A DNA stretch of 45,356 nt from Dysosmobacter sp. (GCA_022778785.1 JALFSO010000014.1:1-45356); one strand, 5' to 3'; shown: positions 19,237 to 27,224, counted from the first letter of the stretch. Numbers and translations are program-made. The notes: generated by a model not told the origin, from the letters alone.

Positions 19237-19494
19237 ATGCAAGAGGTAAATTGGATTCTTTGCCCCATCTGTGGAAATAAAACACGCGACAAAATACGAG
19301 AAGATACCATTCTAAAAAATTTTCCCCTCTTTTGTCCGAAATGCAAAAGCGAGTGCCTAATTGACGTTGAACAATTTCATATAACTGTTATCAAAGCGCC
19401 AGACGCACAGCCGCAGAGCCGATATCCGTTTTCTTTTCGGGCTTGCCCAGCTCGGGGGGCTGCTTGGCCTTCCAGTCATCCAGCAGGGCCATGA
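19237..19494 (+). CDS. Cysteine-rich KTR protein with run-on C-terminus
   Basis: The protein begins MQEVNWILCPICGNKTRDKIREDTILKNFPLFCPKCKSECLIDV, a four-cysteine zinc-knuckle with the KTR motif, a small family I associate with resistance cargo in Firmicutes mobile elements. Relatives as I remember them end shortly after the DAxxQSR stretch, about 58 residues in. Here the frame continues to 85 residues through sequence that is antisense to the ParB gene (RYPFSFRACPARG). The last quarter is therefore probably a junction artefact where cargo and backbone were joined. Function of the family is unknown; RNA or DNA binding is a guess. Confidence 0.65.
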   Translation: MQEVNWILCPICGNKTRDKIREDTILKNFPLFCPKCKSECLIDVEQFHITVIKAPDAQPQSRYPFSFRACPARGAAWPSSHPAGP

Positions 19495-20833
19495 TCTGAT
19501 CCTTCATCTGACGGGGAGACTTGTCCTTGCCGAAATACTTTTCCAGTTCCGCGCTATTGATAATCACCTTATCAACCTCCTTCTTTTCTTCCATCAAAAT
19601 GCCGTCGATCACATCGCCGTTCAGCTTGCCCTCTTGATCCATTTTTCGGAGCCGCTGGGCTTGGGACAGGGACGGAGAGGACTGCTGGCCCTCAATGGAC
19701 ACGGCGATATACTTCTGATGCTTGGGCCGGATAAAGGAAATCTCCACGGCGGGTGTAAATGCCAGCTTTTTCTCGTCCAGCATTTTCTGCAAATCCGGCA
19801 CCAGCTCGGTCAAGCGGATATACCGCTGCACCTGTTTGTAGTTCATGCCGTTTCGATCACCTACGATCTGCGTGGAGCGTTTACCCGCCTCCTGTGCGTC
19901 CTCACCGGGACGAGCGCCTTGGTGCTTGATGGCCTCTACCTGCATTTTCAAAGACTGTGCCTTTTCCGTGGGCAAAATCTTTTCGCGGTGGCGCAGGTTG
20001 TCATCCGTCATAGCGAGGATGGCCTCGTCATCGGTCATGTTACGGACGATACAGGGCATATTCACAAATCCGGCCAGTTCACTTGCCCTCTGGCGGCGGT
20101 GGCCCGCGATGATCTCATACCCGCCGTCCTCAGTGGGACGCACCAACGCGGGCTGGTTTACACCGCTTGCTCGGACAGACTCCACAAGGCCCTGCATCTC
20201 GGCATCGTCACGGACACCAAAGGGATGATTTTTGAACGGGCGCAGCTCGGACAGATTGAGGTAGACAATTTCCTCTTTTTCTGCGCGGGTAGCGTCACGG
20301 GGCGCGGCGGGCTGTTCCGGCGCGGCAGGGGTGGGAGCCTCCTGCAGATTGGGCGCGGCATTTTCCGGGGCGGCCTTACTTTGGGACATTTTGTCTCGCG
20401 TGGGCGACTTGGCCTTGTCGGGGGCCGCCTTGTCAGCCTTTGCCGGGCGGCCCTTGCTGGCCTTGGCCGCTGCTTTGTCCTTCGGCTCCGTGGTTTTCTG
20501 TTTGGGAGTTTTCTGTTTCGGGGCCTTGTCCTTTTCGGCCTCCTCACGGGCGGCGGCAAAATCCACCACCTTGCCAGAGGGAGCCGGGGCGGGATCGCCC
20601 TTGTCCGGGGTATCCGTCTGCTTGACCTCCTTGTCGGGCTTGGGCGGCTCGGGAGCCGCAGGGCCGGGAGCCTCCGGGGTGGTAGGCTCGGCCTTTTCCG
20701 TGGGAGCCGCCTTTTCAGCCGGGGTGGGATCGGCCACAACAGGCTCGACCTTTTCGGGAGCAGGCTGTTCCGGCGCGGGGGCCGTTTCAGTCTTTTCTAC
20801 CTCGGGGCCGATATTCTTTTTATCGTCTGCCAA
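19391..20833 (-). CDS. ParB/Spo0J-like partition protein with long low-complexity N-terminus
   Basis: The 480-residue protein has about 175 residues of Pro/Ala/Glu/Lys-rich repeats, then a ParB nuclease-fold domain: IVYLNLSELRPFKNHPFGVRDD, GVNQPALVRPTEDGGYEIIAGHRRQRASELAG (the GHRR arginine patch) and ILAMTDDNLRHREKILPTEKA. A KorB/helix-turn-helix-like region follows (GMNYKQVQRYIRLTELVPDLQKMLDEKKLAFTPAVEISF). Such proteins bind element DNA and aid maintenance or regulation. I chose TTG 20833, seven bases behind GGAGG, over TTG 20839, which is only one base behind it. It is transcribed towards the cargo module and its 3' end overlaps the KTR frame. The low-complexity region is compatible with a disordered tether. 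Confidence 0.85.
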   Translation of the reverse strand: MADDKKNIGPEVEKTETAPAPEQPAPEKVEPVVADPTPAEKAAPTEKAEPTTPEAPGPAAPEPPKPDKEVKQTDTPDKGDPAPAPSGKVVDFAAAREEAEKDKAPKQKTPKQKTTEPKDKAAAKASKGRPAKADKAAPDKAKSPTRDKMSQSKAAPENAAPNLQEAPTPAAPEQPAAPRDATRAEKEEIVYLNLSELRPFKNHPFGVRDDAEMQGLVESVRASGVNQPALVRPTEDGGYEIIAGHRRQRASELAGFVNMPCIVRNMTDDEAILAMTDDNLRHREKILPTEKAQSLKMQVEAIKHQGARPGEDAQEAGKRSTQIVGDRNGMNYKQVQRYIRLTELVPDLQKMLDEKKLAFTPAVEISFIRPKHQKYIAVSIEGQQSSPSLSQAQRLRKMDQEGKLNGDVIDGILMEEKKEVDKVIINSAELEKYFGKDKSPRQMKDQIMALLDDWKAKQPPELGKPEKKTDIGSAAVRLAL

Positions 20834-20859
20834 TGTCAAACCTCCTTTGTCTTGAAATG

Positions 20860-20883
20860 AAAAAAGCCAGCCCGATGGCTGGC
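20860..20883 (-). terminator. Leader hairpin/terminator just upstream of parB
   Basis: Read on the minus strand, GCCAGCC-ATCG-GGCTGGC is followed by six T, ending about 27 bases before the parB start. It is either the terminator of the small upstream gene or an attenuator of parB. A second GC-rich hairpin (CGCCGCCC and GGGCGGCG, 20928-20955) lies further upstream. Confidence 0.7.
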
Positions 20884-21019
20884 AGCAGATAAGGGACTCC
20901 TCCTTTCAAGTTGTGGTGTATGAAAACGCCGCCCATAGTCTCACTCGGGCGGCGTAATGCTCAATATGAAATTGTTTTAGAATAAATACCTTGCTTGACA
21001 ACTCGGATTTAATTTTAGA

Positions 21020-21196
21020 TTAGATTTTTTCGCGGTGGCCTTCGTTCCACATTTTTTCATCGACATCGGCCATCATCAGCTTTAACAGGATGTCCGACAT
21101 ACTTTCACCGTTTTTATCATAACGGGGCTCCACGATAAAAACGCGATTGCCGATCTCATATCTTTGCGGCTCACCAGCTATATATTCTTTCTCCAT
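21020..21196 (-). CDS. Small TnpW-like element protein
   Basis: This 58-residue protein starts at ATG 21196, eight bases behind GGGGG. Its pattern YEIGNRVFIVEPRYDKNGESMSDILLKLMMAD resembles the short TnpW-type proteins of Clostridia transposons, in which a beta hairpin is followed by a helix with an ET-DKI/DIL-L motif. The match is from memory and only moderate. It is the last gene before the element end and is transcribed toward parB. Function unknown. Confidence 0.5.
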   Translation of the reverse strand: MEKEYIAGEPQRYEIGNRVFIVEPRYDKNGESMSDILLKLMMADVDEKMWNEGHREKI

Positions 21197-21416
21197 ACTC
21201 AACACCCCCTTTCGCTATGGAACAAGGAAATTATACCATGCGAAAAGGGAATTGCGGTATCGAGCTTGTTTTCAAATTTAGTATTGATATGCGGTCTGGC
21301 CCCAGCTATAATGAATTTCAAGAAAAACGCCGATGGTTTTGCGGCTTTTGGTGGGGTGTCCCGCGTATTGAACGCTCTATTGGCCCGATTTAGAGGGGTA
21401 TGTAACCGATCTAACC

Positions 21417-21475
21417 GGGAGAGCGCTTGACTGGCAGTCAAGAGGTCAGCGGTTCGATCCCGCTTATCTCCACCA
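21417..21475 (+). other. 3' fragment of tRNA-Ala(GGC): attachment site at element end
   Basis: The sequence runs from the D-loop side (GGGAGAGC) through a five-base anticodon stem CTTGA/TCAAG with loop CTGGCAG (anticodon GGC) and a T-arm AGCGG-TTCGATC-CCGCT to the acceptor strand TATCTCC-A-CCA. U70 and A73 fit alanine identity (G3-U70). A matching 5' half (a GGGGATA acceptor strand and GCTC D-stem) is not present upstream. This is the signature of integration into a tRNA gene, where one junction keeps only the 3' part. The intact copy should lie at the other end of the element. Confidence 0.75.
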
Positions 21476-21476
21476 A

Positions 21477-21510
21477 AAAGTCCTGAAATCGAAAGATTTC
21501 AGGACTTTTT
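21477..21510 (+). terminator. Terminator of the tRNA-Ala gene
   Basis: AAAGTCCTGAAATC and GATTTCAGGACTTT form a perfect 14-base stem with a GAAA tetraloop and run straight into five T. It directly follows the tRNA CCA end, confirming that chromosomal tRNA flank begins here. Confidence 0.9.
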
Positions 21511-21533
21511 CTTTGCTTTCGTATCAATTTTGA

Positions 21534-21558
21534 ACGGGGACGGCTTTGCCGTCCCCGT
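21534..21558 (-). terminator. Hairpin after the MgtC pair
   Basis: ACGGGGACGGC and GCCGTCCCCGT form a perfect 11-base stem with a three-base loop. On the minus strand a weakly T-rich TTCAAAATT follows. It lies about 36 bases beyond the end of the last MgtC gene and likely terminates that transcript. Confidence 0.65.
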
Positions 21559-21594
21559 CTGATGGTAATGCGTATGGACTGGGAAACCGATCTC

Positions 21595-22287
21595 TCACAG
21601 CTCCTGCACCAGGACTACGCCAGGAATGGCATGGAGGGCATTAAGAAGCCAGTTGGCGGTACACTTCCGGTTCAGCCGCAGAGTGAAGATGGCGCAGGAG
21701 GTGATTTTCTCGCCATCGGAGCTCCGGGTAATCTCCACGTCCAGCAGCTTCAGCTCATGCTCCCGGTAGAAGCGCAGGACGCAGTCCAGCGTCTGCTTGC
21801 CGTTGTATTCCATGTAGAGATTGATCTCCTGGGCGTGCTCCAGCATATGGTACTCCAGCTTGGAGAACAGCAGCTCCGCCAGAAGGATCAGGATCGTGGC
21901 CAGGATGCCGCCCTCGTAGAAGCCGGCGCCCAGCGTCAGACCAATGATGGCCGCCGCCCACAGTCCGGCGGCGGTGGTGAGGCCCTTGACCCGCTGGCGG
22001 CGGGTGACGATGATGGTGCCCGCGCCGATGAAGCCCACGCCGGCAACCACCTGGGCGCCCAGACGGGCCATATCGGTGTAATAGTGCAGCACCAGATACA
22101 GATACTGACTGGTCAGCGTGGTCATGGCCGCGCCGAGACAGATGAGAATGTGGGTGCGGAAGCCCGCCGGACGGCGTTTGTACTCCCGCTCCATGCCGAT
22201 GATGCCGCCGCAGACTGCCGACAGCAGCATCCGCACGGCCACGGACAGGACCGTGATATCCCGCAGCGGGTCGAAAATGGATAACAT
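21595..22287 (-). CDS. MgtC/SapB-family membrane protein (second of tandem pair)
   Basis: The 230-residue protein has the MgtC signature near its start (CGGIIGMEREYKRRPAGFRTHILICLGAA) and GVGFIGAGTIIVTRRQRVKGLTTAAGLWAAAIIGLTLGAGFYEGG. This corresponds to four or five membrane helices in the first 150 residues. A soluble ACT-like domain follows (ELKLLDVEITRSSDGEKI). MgtC proteins are inner-membrane proteins tied to magnesium limitation and, in some bacteria, ATP synthase control; the role in Clostridia is not settled. It follows its paralogue with an 11-base gap, so the two are one operon. Confidence 0.92.
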   Translation of the reverse strand: MLSIFDPLRDITVLSVAVRMLLSAVCGGIIGMEREYKRRPAGFRTHILICLGAAMTTLTSQYLYLVLHYYTDMARLGAQVVAGVGFIGAGTIIVTRRQRVKGLTTAAGLWAAAIIGLTLGAGFYEGGILATILILLAELLFSKLEYHMLEHAQEINLYMEYNGKQTLDCVLRFYREHELKLLDVEITRSSDGEKITSCAIFTLRLNRKCTANWLLNALHAIPGVVLVQEL

Positions 22288-22298
22288 GACGCCGCCTC

Positions 22299-23024
22299 CT
22301 ATACTTCGTCGATCATGGTGATGGTCTCCAGTTCTGCAATGGCCGTCAGCACCTGCTCATGGGCCCGGCGGTGGTTCAGCCGGATGGAGAATACGGCGCT
22401 GGGCTGCTGGGCGAGGCTCTCTTTGCCGCGGGTGATGTCCACCTCATAGATCTGGGCGTTCTGGGCCTTGATCTGGCCGATGATCCTGCCTACATCGTCC
22501 ATGGAGGTGAATTCTACGTAGATGTTCATGTTCCGGGCCCGCTCCACGACGGCGGTCTCCAGATAGGGGAGGAACCGGATGCACAGGAAGATCAGCAGGA
22601 AGGCCAGGAAAACGCACTCGTAGAACCCAGCGCCGATGGCCAGGCCCATGCAGGCGGAGGCCCACAGTCCGGCGGCGGTGGTGAGGCCCTTGACCTCCTG
22701 TTTGCCCGTCACGATGATGGTGCCGGCGCCCAGAAAGCCGATGCCGTTGATGACCTGGGCGCCGAACCGGGAGACGTCGGTGCGGATACCGATCTCTCCG
22801 GCGATGTCGTTCCAGGCGCCGTTGAGCATCAGATATTCATACTGGCTCAGCAGCATGGTCAGCGCGGCGCCCATGCATACGAACATGTACGTCCGGAAGC
22901 CCGCTGCCCGGCCTTTCCGGCCCCGCTCGATGCCCAGCATCCCACCGAACAGCATGGAGAGGATCAGACGGAGGGCGACAGACGGCAGCGTACACTCGCG
23001 CAGAAATGCAAATGATTCGATCAA
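22299..23024 (-). CDS. MgtC/SapB-family membrane protein (first of tandem pair)
   Basis: This 241-residue paralogue of the next gene has the same signatures: FGGMLGIERGRKGRAAGFRTYMFVCMGAA, and GIGFLGAGTIIVTGKQEVKGLTTAAGLWASACMGLAIGAGFYE, with a C-terminal soluble domain ending METITMIDEV-like. It carries an extra insert (GAWNDIAGEIGIRTDVSRF) between helices compared with its neighbour. The start is TTG 23024 behind AAAGGGGG. The pair may assemble as a hetero-oligomer; this is inference from tandem arrangement. No magnesium riboswitch is recognisable in the 106 bases upstream. Confidence 0.92.
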   Translation of the reverse strand: MIESFAFLRECTLPSVALRLILSMLFGGMLGIERGRKGRAAGFRTYMFVCMGAALTMLLSQYEYLMLNGAWNDIAGEIGIRTDVSRFGAQVINGIGFLGAGTIIVTGKQEVKGLTTAAGLWASACMGLAIGAGFYECVFLAFLLIFLCIRFLPYLETAVVERARNMNIYVEFTSMDDVGRIIGQIKAQNAQIYEVDITRGKESLAQQPSAVFSIRLNHRRAHEQVLTAIAELETITMIDEV

Positions 23025-23130
23025 AGAGAATGCCCCCTTTCTGCCGCCCCGGCGGACAGCATCCCGTCGGGATCCGGCACATCAGGTATTCTATGAAAAG
23101 GGACGCCGGTCCGTGTCTGAGGACGTGTCC

Positions 23131-23706
23131 TCACAGCTGACGGGAATGGCCGTCCCGGTCCCGCAGCTTCCGCATCAGCCAGGACAGAGGGGTGCTGCGG
23201 GACTGAAATTTCTGGCCGCAGCGTCCCTCCAGGAAGGTCCGGAAGGCCCGGGACTGATCTCCCAGGGCCGCCTTGGGGATCATGTAGCCCCCGTACTGGT
23301 CCCGGAAGATGTAGTAATACTGGAGATCCTCCCCCAGACGGTACACCTCGCTGTAGGGCAGCAGGGTCTCCCGCTCCTTTCCCTCCGGCAGGGGCACCAC
23401 TTCCATGGCGTTTTTCCGGAAGCGGTACCGGGAGGCGGGGAAGGGCATGCCGGACTGCCGGACCTGGTCCGCCAGCTTGTGGGCCGTGTGATTGGCGGAG
23501 CTGTACGTGCTGGTGGTGAGATAGCAGCCGTAGGCCATGATGAGGATGCCCCACCAGCTGGAGAAGTTTACGATGCCCACCAGCACCAGGGCCAGGCTGA
23601 TGAAGGACCGGGCCGCCCGATTTTTCCCACAGAACAGGTTGTACTGCATGTGGGCCAGAGCCTCAAAGCTCTCCTCGCTGTGGTGCATTTCGACTTCATA
23701 CTGCAT
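23131..23706 (-). CDS. YcxB-like membrane protein
   Basis: The 191-residue protein starts at ATG 23706 behind GGAGGG. It has a short N-terminal soluble part, two adjacent membrane helices (about residues 33-65: SFISLALVLVGIVNFSSWWGILIMAYGC split by a turn), and a C-terminal soluble domain with LLPYSEVYRLGEDLQYYYIFRDQYGGYMIPKAAL. That last pattern is typical of YcxB-family C-terminal domains. Function of the family is unknown. It precedes the MgtC pair by 106 bases on the same strand and may share its transcript. Confidence 0.75.
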   Translation of the reverse strand: MQYEVEMHHSEESFEALAHMQYNLFCGKNRAARSFISLALVLVGIVNFSSWWGILIMAYGCYLTTSTYSSANHTAHKLADQVRQSGMPFPASRYRFRKNAMEVVPLPEGKERETLLPYSEVYRLGEDLQYYYIFRDQYGGYMIPKAALGDQSRAFRTFLEGRCGQKFQSRSTPLSWLMRKLRDRDGHSRQL

Positions 23707-23747
23707 GAGAACCCTCCGGAAAACGTGTTGACACGGGGCATTGGGGT

Positions 23748-23778
23748 AAAAAATCTGAGAGGCCCCGCAGCCTCTCAG
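23748..23778 (-). terminator. Terminator after the TRAP operon
   Basis: On the minus strand CTGAGAGGC-TGCGGGG-CCTCTCAG is followed by ATTTTTT. A second strong hairpin (GGCTGCCGCAA and TTGCGGCAGCC, 23785-23821) lies between it and the dctM stop. Together they form a double terminator. Confidence 0.85.
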
Positions 23779-23880
23779 ATTCCCGGCTGCCGCAAAAGCC
23801 CACTGGACTCTTGCGGCAGCCTGAAAAATGCCGTTATTTCTGCGCCGTGCGGCGCGAAAATTCTTTTCAATGAACAGGGA

Positions 23881-25194
23881 TCAGCCGGCGGCTCCGTACA
23901 GCAGATCCGGCACGATGGTGATCAGCACCGGGCAGAAGGTCAGGAGCAGCAGCACCAGCAGCAGGCACACGATAAATGGCCAGACCTCTTTCAGGAACTC
24001 GCTGATGGGACACCCTGTGATGCCGCAGGTGGTGAACATCATGGAGCCGAAGGGAGGCGTGATGCCGCCGATCATGATGTTGACGATGGCCACCAGACCG
24101 AAGTGGTACACGTCCACGCCCAGAGTCCGGGCCACGGGCAGCAGCAGCGGCGTGATGATCATCAGCGCGGCGCCGCCTTCCAGGAACATGCCCATGATCA
24201 GGAAGACCACGTTGCACAGGATCAGGAAGACCCACTTGTTCTCCGTGATGCCCAGAATGGCGGAGGCCACGATCTTGGGCAGGTTGATCCAGGTCATGTA
24301 CTGGCCGAAGACGTTGGCGGAAACCATGATCAGCACCACGCTGGAGGTACCGGAGATGGTGTCCAGCAGAATGGGGATCAGGTGCTTGCGGAAGCTCAGC
24401 TTCTTGTAGACCAGACGGCCGATGACGAAGCTGTACAGCACGGCCACGGCGCCGCCCTCAGAGGGAGTGAACAGACCGAAGCGCATGCCCAGGATGATGC
24501 CGAAGGGGAAGAACAGACCCCAGAAGGACACCAGTGCCTGCTTCAGGATGACGGAAATGGGCGGGAACTTGTCCCGGGTGGTGGGATAGTTCCGCTTGTG
24601 GGAGATGATGGCCACGGTGATCATCATGGAGATAGCCATCAGGATGCCGGGTACGTAGCCTGCGGCGAAGGTCCGGCCCAGAGACGCCTGAGCGATCAGG
24701 GTGAAGATGATCAGGTTGACACCGGGGGGGATGACGGGAGTGGCCGCCGAGGAGGCGGCGGTGATGGCCGCGGAGAAGGCCTTGGAGTAGCCACGCTTCT
24801 CCATCTCGGGCACCAGCATCTTGGACTGCATGGCGCAGTCGGCGTTGGCGGAGCCGGAGCAGCCGCCCATCAGCATGGACAGCAGCACGTTCACCTGTGC
24901 CAGACCGCCCTTCATGTGGCCGGTGACGCACTCACAGAAGTCCATCAGCCTGTCGCTGATGCCGCCGAAGTTCATCACCGAGCCGGCCATGATGAAGAAC
25001 GGGATGGCCAGCATGGAGAAGGACTGGGTGGAGTTCATCACCTTCTGAAGGATCAGCCAGGGCAGGGAGGTGGTGTCGATGAACAGGAAGTAGAAGAAGG
25101 TGGAGCCGAACAGGGCATACACGATGGGCAGGCCCAGGAAGTAGAGAATGAAGACCATGAAGACGGGGATCAGATCGACCAGTGTCAGCGTCAT
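23881..25194 (-). CDS. dctM: TRAP transporter large permease
   Basis: The 437-residue protein is hydrophobic throughout, with about twelve membrane segments. Family motifs include ILYFLGLPIVYALFG, LAIPFFIMAGSVMNFGGISDRLMDF, SAAITAASSAATPVIPPGVNLIIF, the PSEGGAVAVLYSF block, and GMFLEGGAALMIITPLLLPVARTLGVDVYHFGLVAIVNIMIGGITPPFG. DctM forms the sodium-coupled transport channel, taking substrate from the DctP binding protein with DctQ as partner. It overlaps dctQ by four bases and is followed by a double terminator. Substrate cannot be read from this protein. Confidence 0.96.
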   Translation of the reverse strand: MTLTLVDLIPVFMVFILYFLGLPIVYALFGSTFFYFLFIDTTSLPWLILQKVMNSTQSFSMLAIPFFIMAGSVMNFGGISDRLMDFCECVTGHMKGGLAQVNVLLSMLMGGCSGSANADCAMQSKMLVPEMEKRGYSKAFSAAITAASSAATPVIPPGVNLIIFTLIAQASLGRTFAAGYVPGILMAISMMITVAIISHKRNYPTTRDKFPPISVILKQALVSFWGLFFPFGIILGMRFGLFTPSEGGAVAVLYSFVIGRLVYKKLSFRKHLIPILLDTISGTSSVVLIMVSANVFGQYMTWINLPKIVASAILGITENKWVFLILCNVVFLIMGMFLEGGAALMIITPLLLPVARTLGVDVYHFGLVAIVNIMIGGITPPFGSMMFTTCGITGCPISEFLKEVWPFIVCLLLVLLLLTFCPVLITIVPDLLYGAAG

Positions 25195-25745
25195 GCCTCA
25201 TGCCCTCCTTCCTCTGCGGCTTCTGCGGCGGGCTGCTTCTTCTTGATGATGTGGAAGCGGTCCGTCAGCAGGAAATAAACGGAATAAATGGTGGAAAGAC
25301 CGAAGCCGATGGGCACGGCGATCCCGGTGTAGACCTTGGGAACACGCAGCATGTCGGTGAGGGCGATCTTCAGAACGCCCTTGGAGAAGACCAGGTTATA
25401 GGCATACTGAGCGCTGATGACCGTCAGCATGATCAGGATCAGCAGTTCCACGATGGACATGATGTCCCGTACCACAGCCTGCATTTTGGAGGGCATGGCA
25501 TTCACCAGAATGTCGATGCCCAGATGGGAGTGCTTGCGGTAGGCATAGGCGCTCCCGATGAAAACCGTCCACACGAACAGGCTGGTGACCACTTCCTCGC
25601 TCCACTGGATGGGGCTGTTGAGGAAGTAGCGGCAGATGACGTTCAGATTGACCAGAATCGTACACAGTGACAGCGTCACCGCGGTGATCACGGCATCCAG
25701 GTTCGTTATGACCGTTTTCAACGTAATTTTCTTTTTACGTTCCAT
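25191..25745 (-). CDS. dctQ: TRAP transporter small permease
   Basis: The protein (184 residues from ATG 25745) has four membrane helices and the DctQ signature FLNSPIQWSEEVVTSLFVWTVFIGSAYAYRKHSHLGIDILVN. It pairs with DctM in the membrane. I chose ATG 25745 because GAAGGGA is six bases upstream; starts at 25751 or TTG 25760 are too close to it. A 158-base gap with a strong hairpin separates it from dctP. The C-terminus is charged (KKKQPAAEAAEEGGHEA). Confidence 0.92.
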   Translation of the reverse strand: MERKKKITLKTVITNLDAVITAVTLSLCTILVNLNVICRYFLNSPIQWSEEVVTSLFVWTVFIGSAYAYRKHSHLGIDILVNAMPSKMQAVVRDIMSIVELLILIMLTVISAQYAYNLVFSKGVLKIALTDMLRVPKVYTGIAVPIGFGLSTIYSVYFLLTDRFHIIKKKQPAAEAAEEGGHEA

Positions 25746-25825
25746 ACTCATTCCCTTCAAAAGTCGGTTGAGACAGCACGATTCTGGTCAGGGCGTGACG
25801 GCGTCACCCACCCGGGGACCGTCAT

Positions 25826-25869
25826 ATCCGGTACGGGCCGTCCGCCAACGCGGACGGCCCGTACCGGAT
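25826..25869 (-). other. 19-base perfect stem-loop between dctP and dctQ
   Basis: ATCCGGTACGGGCCGTCCG (25826-25844) and its exact complement (25851-25869) enclose six bases. No T-run follows on the minus strand, so it is more likely a 3' stabiliser for the binding-protein mRNA, or a partial terminator that makes dctP more abundant than dctQM, than a full stop. Confidence 0.7.
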
Positions 25870-25903
25870 GGAAATTCCATTACCGGCTGTAGGCGGAAAG
25901 GGA

Positions 25904-26986
25904 TCAGGAGTGGCTGGCGCGGTACTCAGTGACCAGATCCAGCAGCTTGCCCTGCAGTTCGGGATCAGCACCGTACTCTTCCACGATCCAGTCATAGACG
26001 GGGGCGCAGGCCTCGGTAAAGGCGTCCAGGTCGACCTCGTTCCAGGTCACGCCGTTCTCGGCCAGCATCTTCTTCTGGGTCTCCTCGTCTTCGGCGCAGG
26101 ATTCCTGCTCCCACTTGCCGCACTCAACAGCGCACTCGTCGATGATGTTCCGCCACTTCTCAGGGATGGACTGATACAGATCCTCAGGCATGAACAGCCA
26201 GCGGGTGGCGATCAGGTGGTTGGTCAGAGCGACCTTCTTCACCAGCTCATAGGGAGCGCCGGCACCGGCCAGGGTGGAGGTGGAACCCTCGAAGCCCTCA
26301 ACAACGCCGGAGGAGATGGCGGACAGGCACTCGGTGAAGCTCATGGGAGTGGGGGTGGCGCCCAGGCACTCCACGGTCTTGGTGAACATGGCGGAGGAGG
26401 TGGAGCGCAGCTTGACGCCCTTCAGATCAGCGGGGGTGTGGATGTCACGGTTGGTGACCACGCTGCGGAAACCGAAGGAATAGTGGGTGTCCAGAATGTG
26501 GATGTTCTCAGCGGCCAGACGGTCGATGACGTCCTGAACAACGTCGGACTCCATGACGTAGTTGTACTCGTCGTTGGTGTTGTACAGCATGGGGCCGATG
26601 AGCATGGCGGCGTCGCCCACGTAGTCGGCGAACAGGGAGGGCTCTTCCAGACCCATCCAGTTGGCGCCGTTGACAGCCTGGGTGACGGAGTCACCGTAGC
26701 AGTCCAGCTCGTTCTGGCCATAGTAAGTAACGGAGATGTGGCCCTCGGTGCGCTCGGTGATCATCTCAGCCAGCTTCTCGGAGGCCTTATAGTTCCACTC
26801 GGTGGGCTGGAACACGTTGGAGAACTTGATCTCCAGATAGTAGTCGTCAGCGGGATCGGCGGCGGTGGAGGCGGCTGCACTTCCGGAGGAGCCGGTGGAG
26901 GCCGCGGGAGCGGCTTCCTGTCCGCCGCAGGCACACAGAGAGAGCGCCATAGCCAGTGCAAGAAGCAGTGCGATTGTCTTTTTCAT
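25904..26986 (-). CDS. dctP: TRAP transporter substrate-binding lipoprotein
   Basis: The 360-residue protein has a lipoprotein signal (KKTIALLLALAMALSLCAC, anchoring cysteine at about residue 20) and a Ser/Ala/Gly-rich linker. The DctP fold includes KFSNVFQPTEWNYKASEKLAEMITERTEGHISVTYY, the conserved GVKLRSTSSAMFTKTVECLGATPTPMSFTECLSAISSGVVEGFEGS, and PEKWRNIIDECAVE. The arginine of KLRSTSS is the usual carboxylate-binding residue, so the ligand is probably an organic acid. It captures substrate outside the membrane for DctQM. It has its own TTGACA/TACAAT promoter and lies downstream of malate-metabolising genes. Confidence 0.95.
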   Translation of the reverse strand: MKKTIALLLALAMALSLCACGGQEAAPAASTGSSGSAAASTAADPADDYYLEIKFSNVFQPTEWNYKASEKLAEMITERTEGHISVTYYGQNELDCYGDSVTQAVNGANWMGLEEPSLFADYVGDAAMLIGPMLYNTNDEYNYVMESDVVQDVIDRLAAENIHILDTHYSFGFRSVVTNRDIHTPADLKGVKLRSTSSAMFTKTVECLGATPTPMSFTECLSAISSGVVEGFEGSTSTLAGAGAPYELVKKVALTNHLIATRWLFMPEDLYQSIPEKWRNIIDECAVECGKWEQESCAEDEETQKKMLAENGVTWNEVDLDAFTEACAPVYDWIVEEYGADPELQGKLLDLVTEYRASHS

Positions 26987-27088
26987 CTGAATTGTCCCCT
27001 TCTCTTTTATTTACTGCCGGAGCTCCGGAAAGACCTGCATGGATTTTCGGAAATGTTGCATAAATCTCGCGGAACTCCAACAATATTT

Positions 27089-27117
27089 ATTGTAGAACGA
27101 TTTACGGGAAATGTCAA
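27089..27117 (-). promoter_or_regulatory. Promoter of dctPQM
   Basis: On the minus strand TTGACA (27117-27112) and TACAAT (27094-27089) are 17 bases apart. The transcript would have a leader of about 95 bases containing the perfect palindrome CCGGAGCTCCGG (27017-27028). The 238 bases between the HAD gene and dctP hold no other feature I can support. Confidence 0.8.
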
Positions 27118-27224
27118 TAAAAACATAAAAGACCGGAATTCTGCAAGCTGTTTCTGTACAGAATGCACAAAAATGTTTTTGCATTTGGATATAACCGACA
27201 AAACCTACGGGAAAACTGTGGGCA

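Noticed and set aside
21395-21475. A complete tRNA gene at the element end
   Set aside because: The bases upstream of GGGAGAGC do not provide an acceptor strand complementary to TATCTCC or a GCTC D-stem, so only the 3' part is present.
22636-25278. 880-codon plus-strand open frame over MgtC and dctM
   Set aside because: It is antisense to clear transporter genes and its translation is Gln/His/Asp-rich low complexity.
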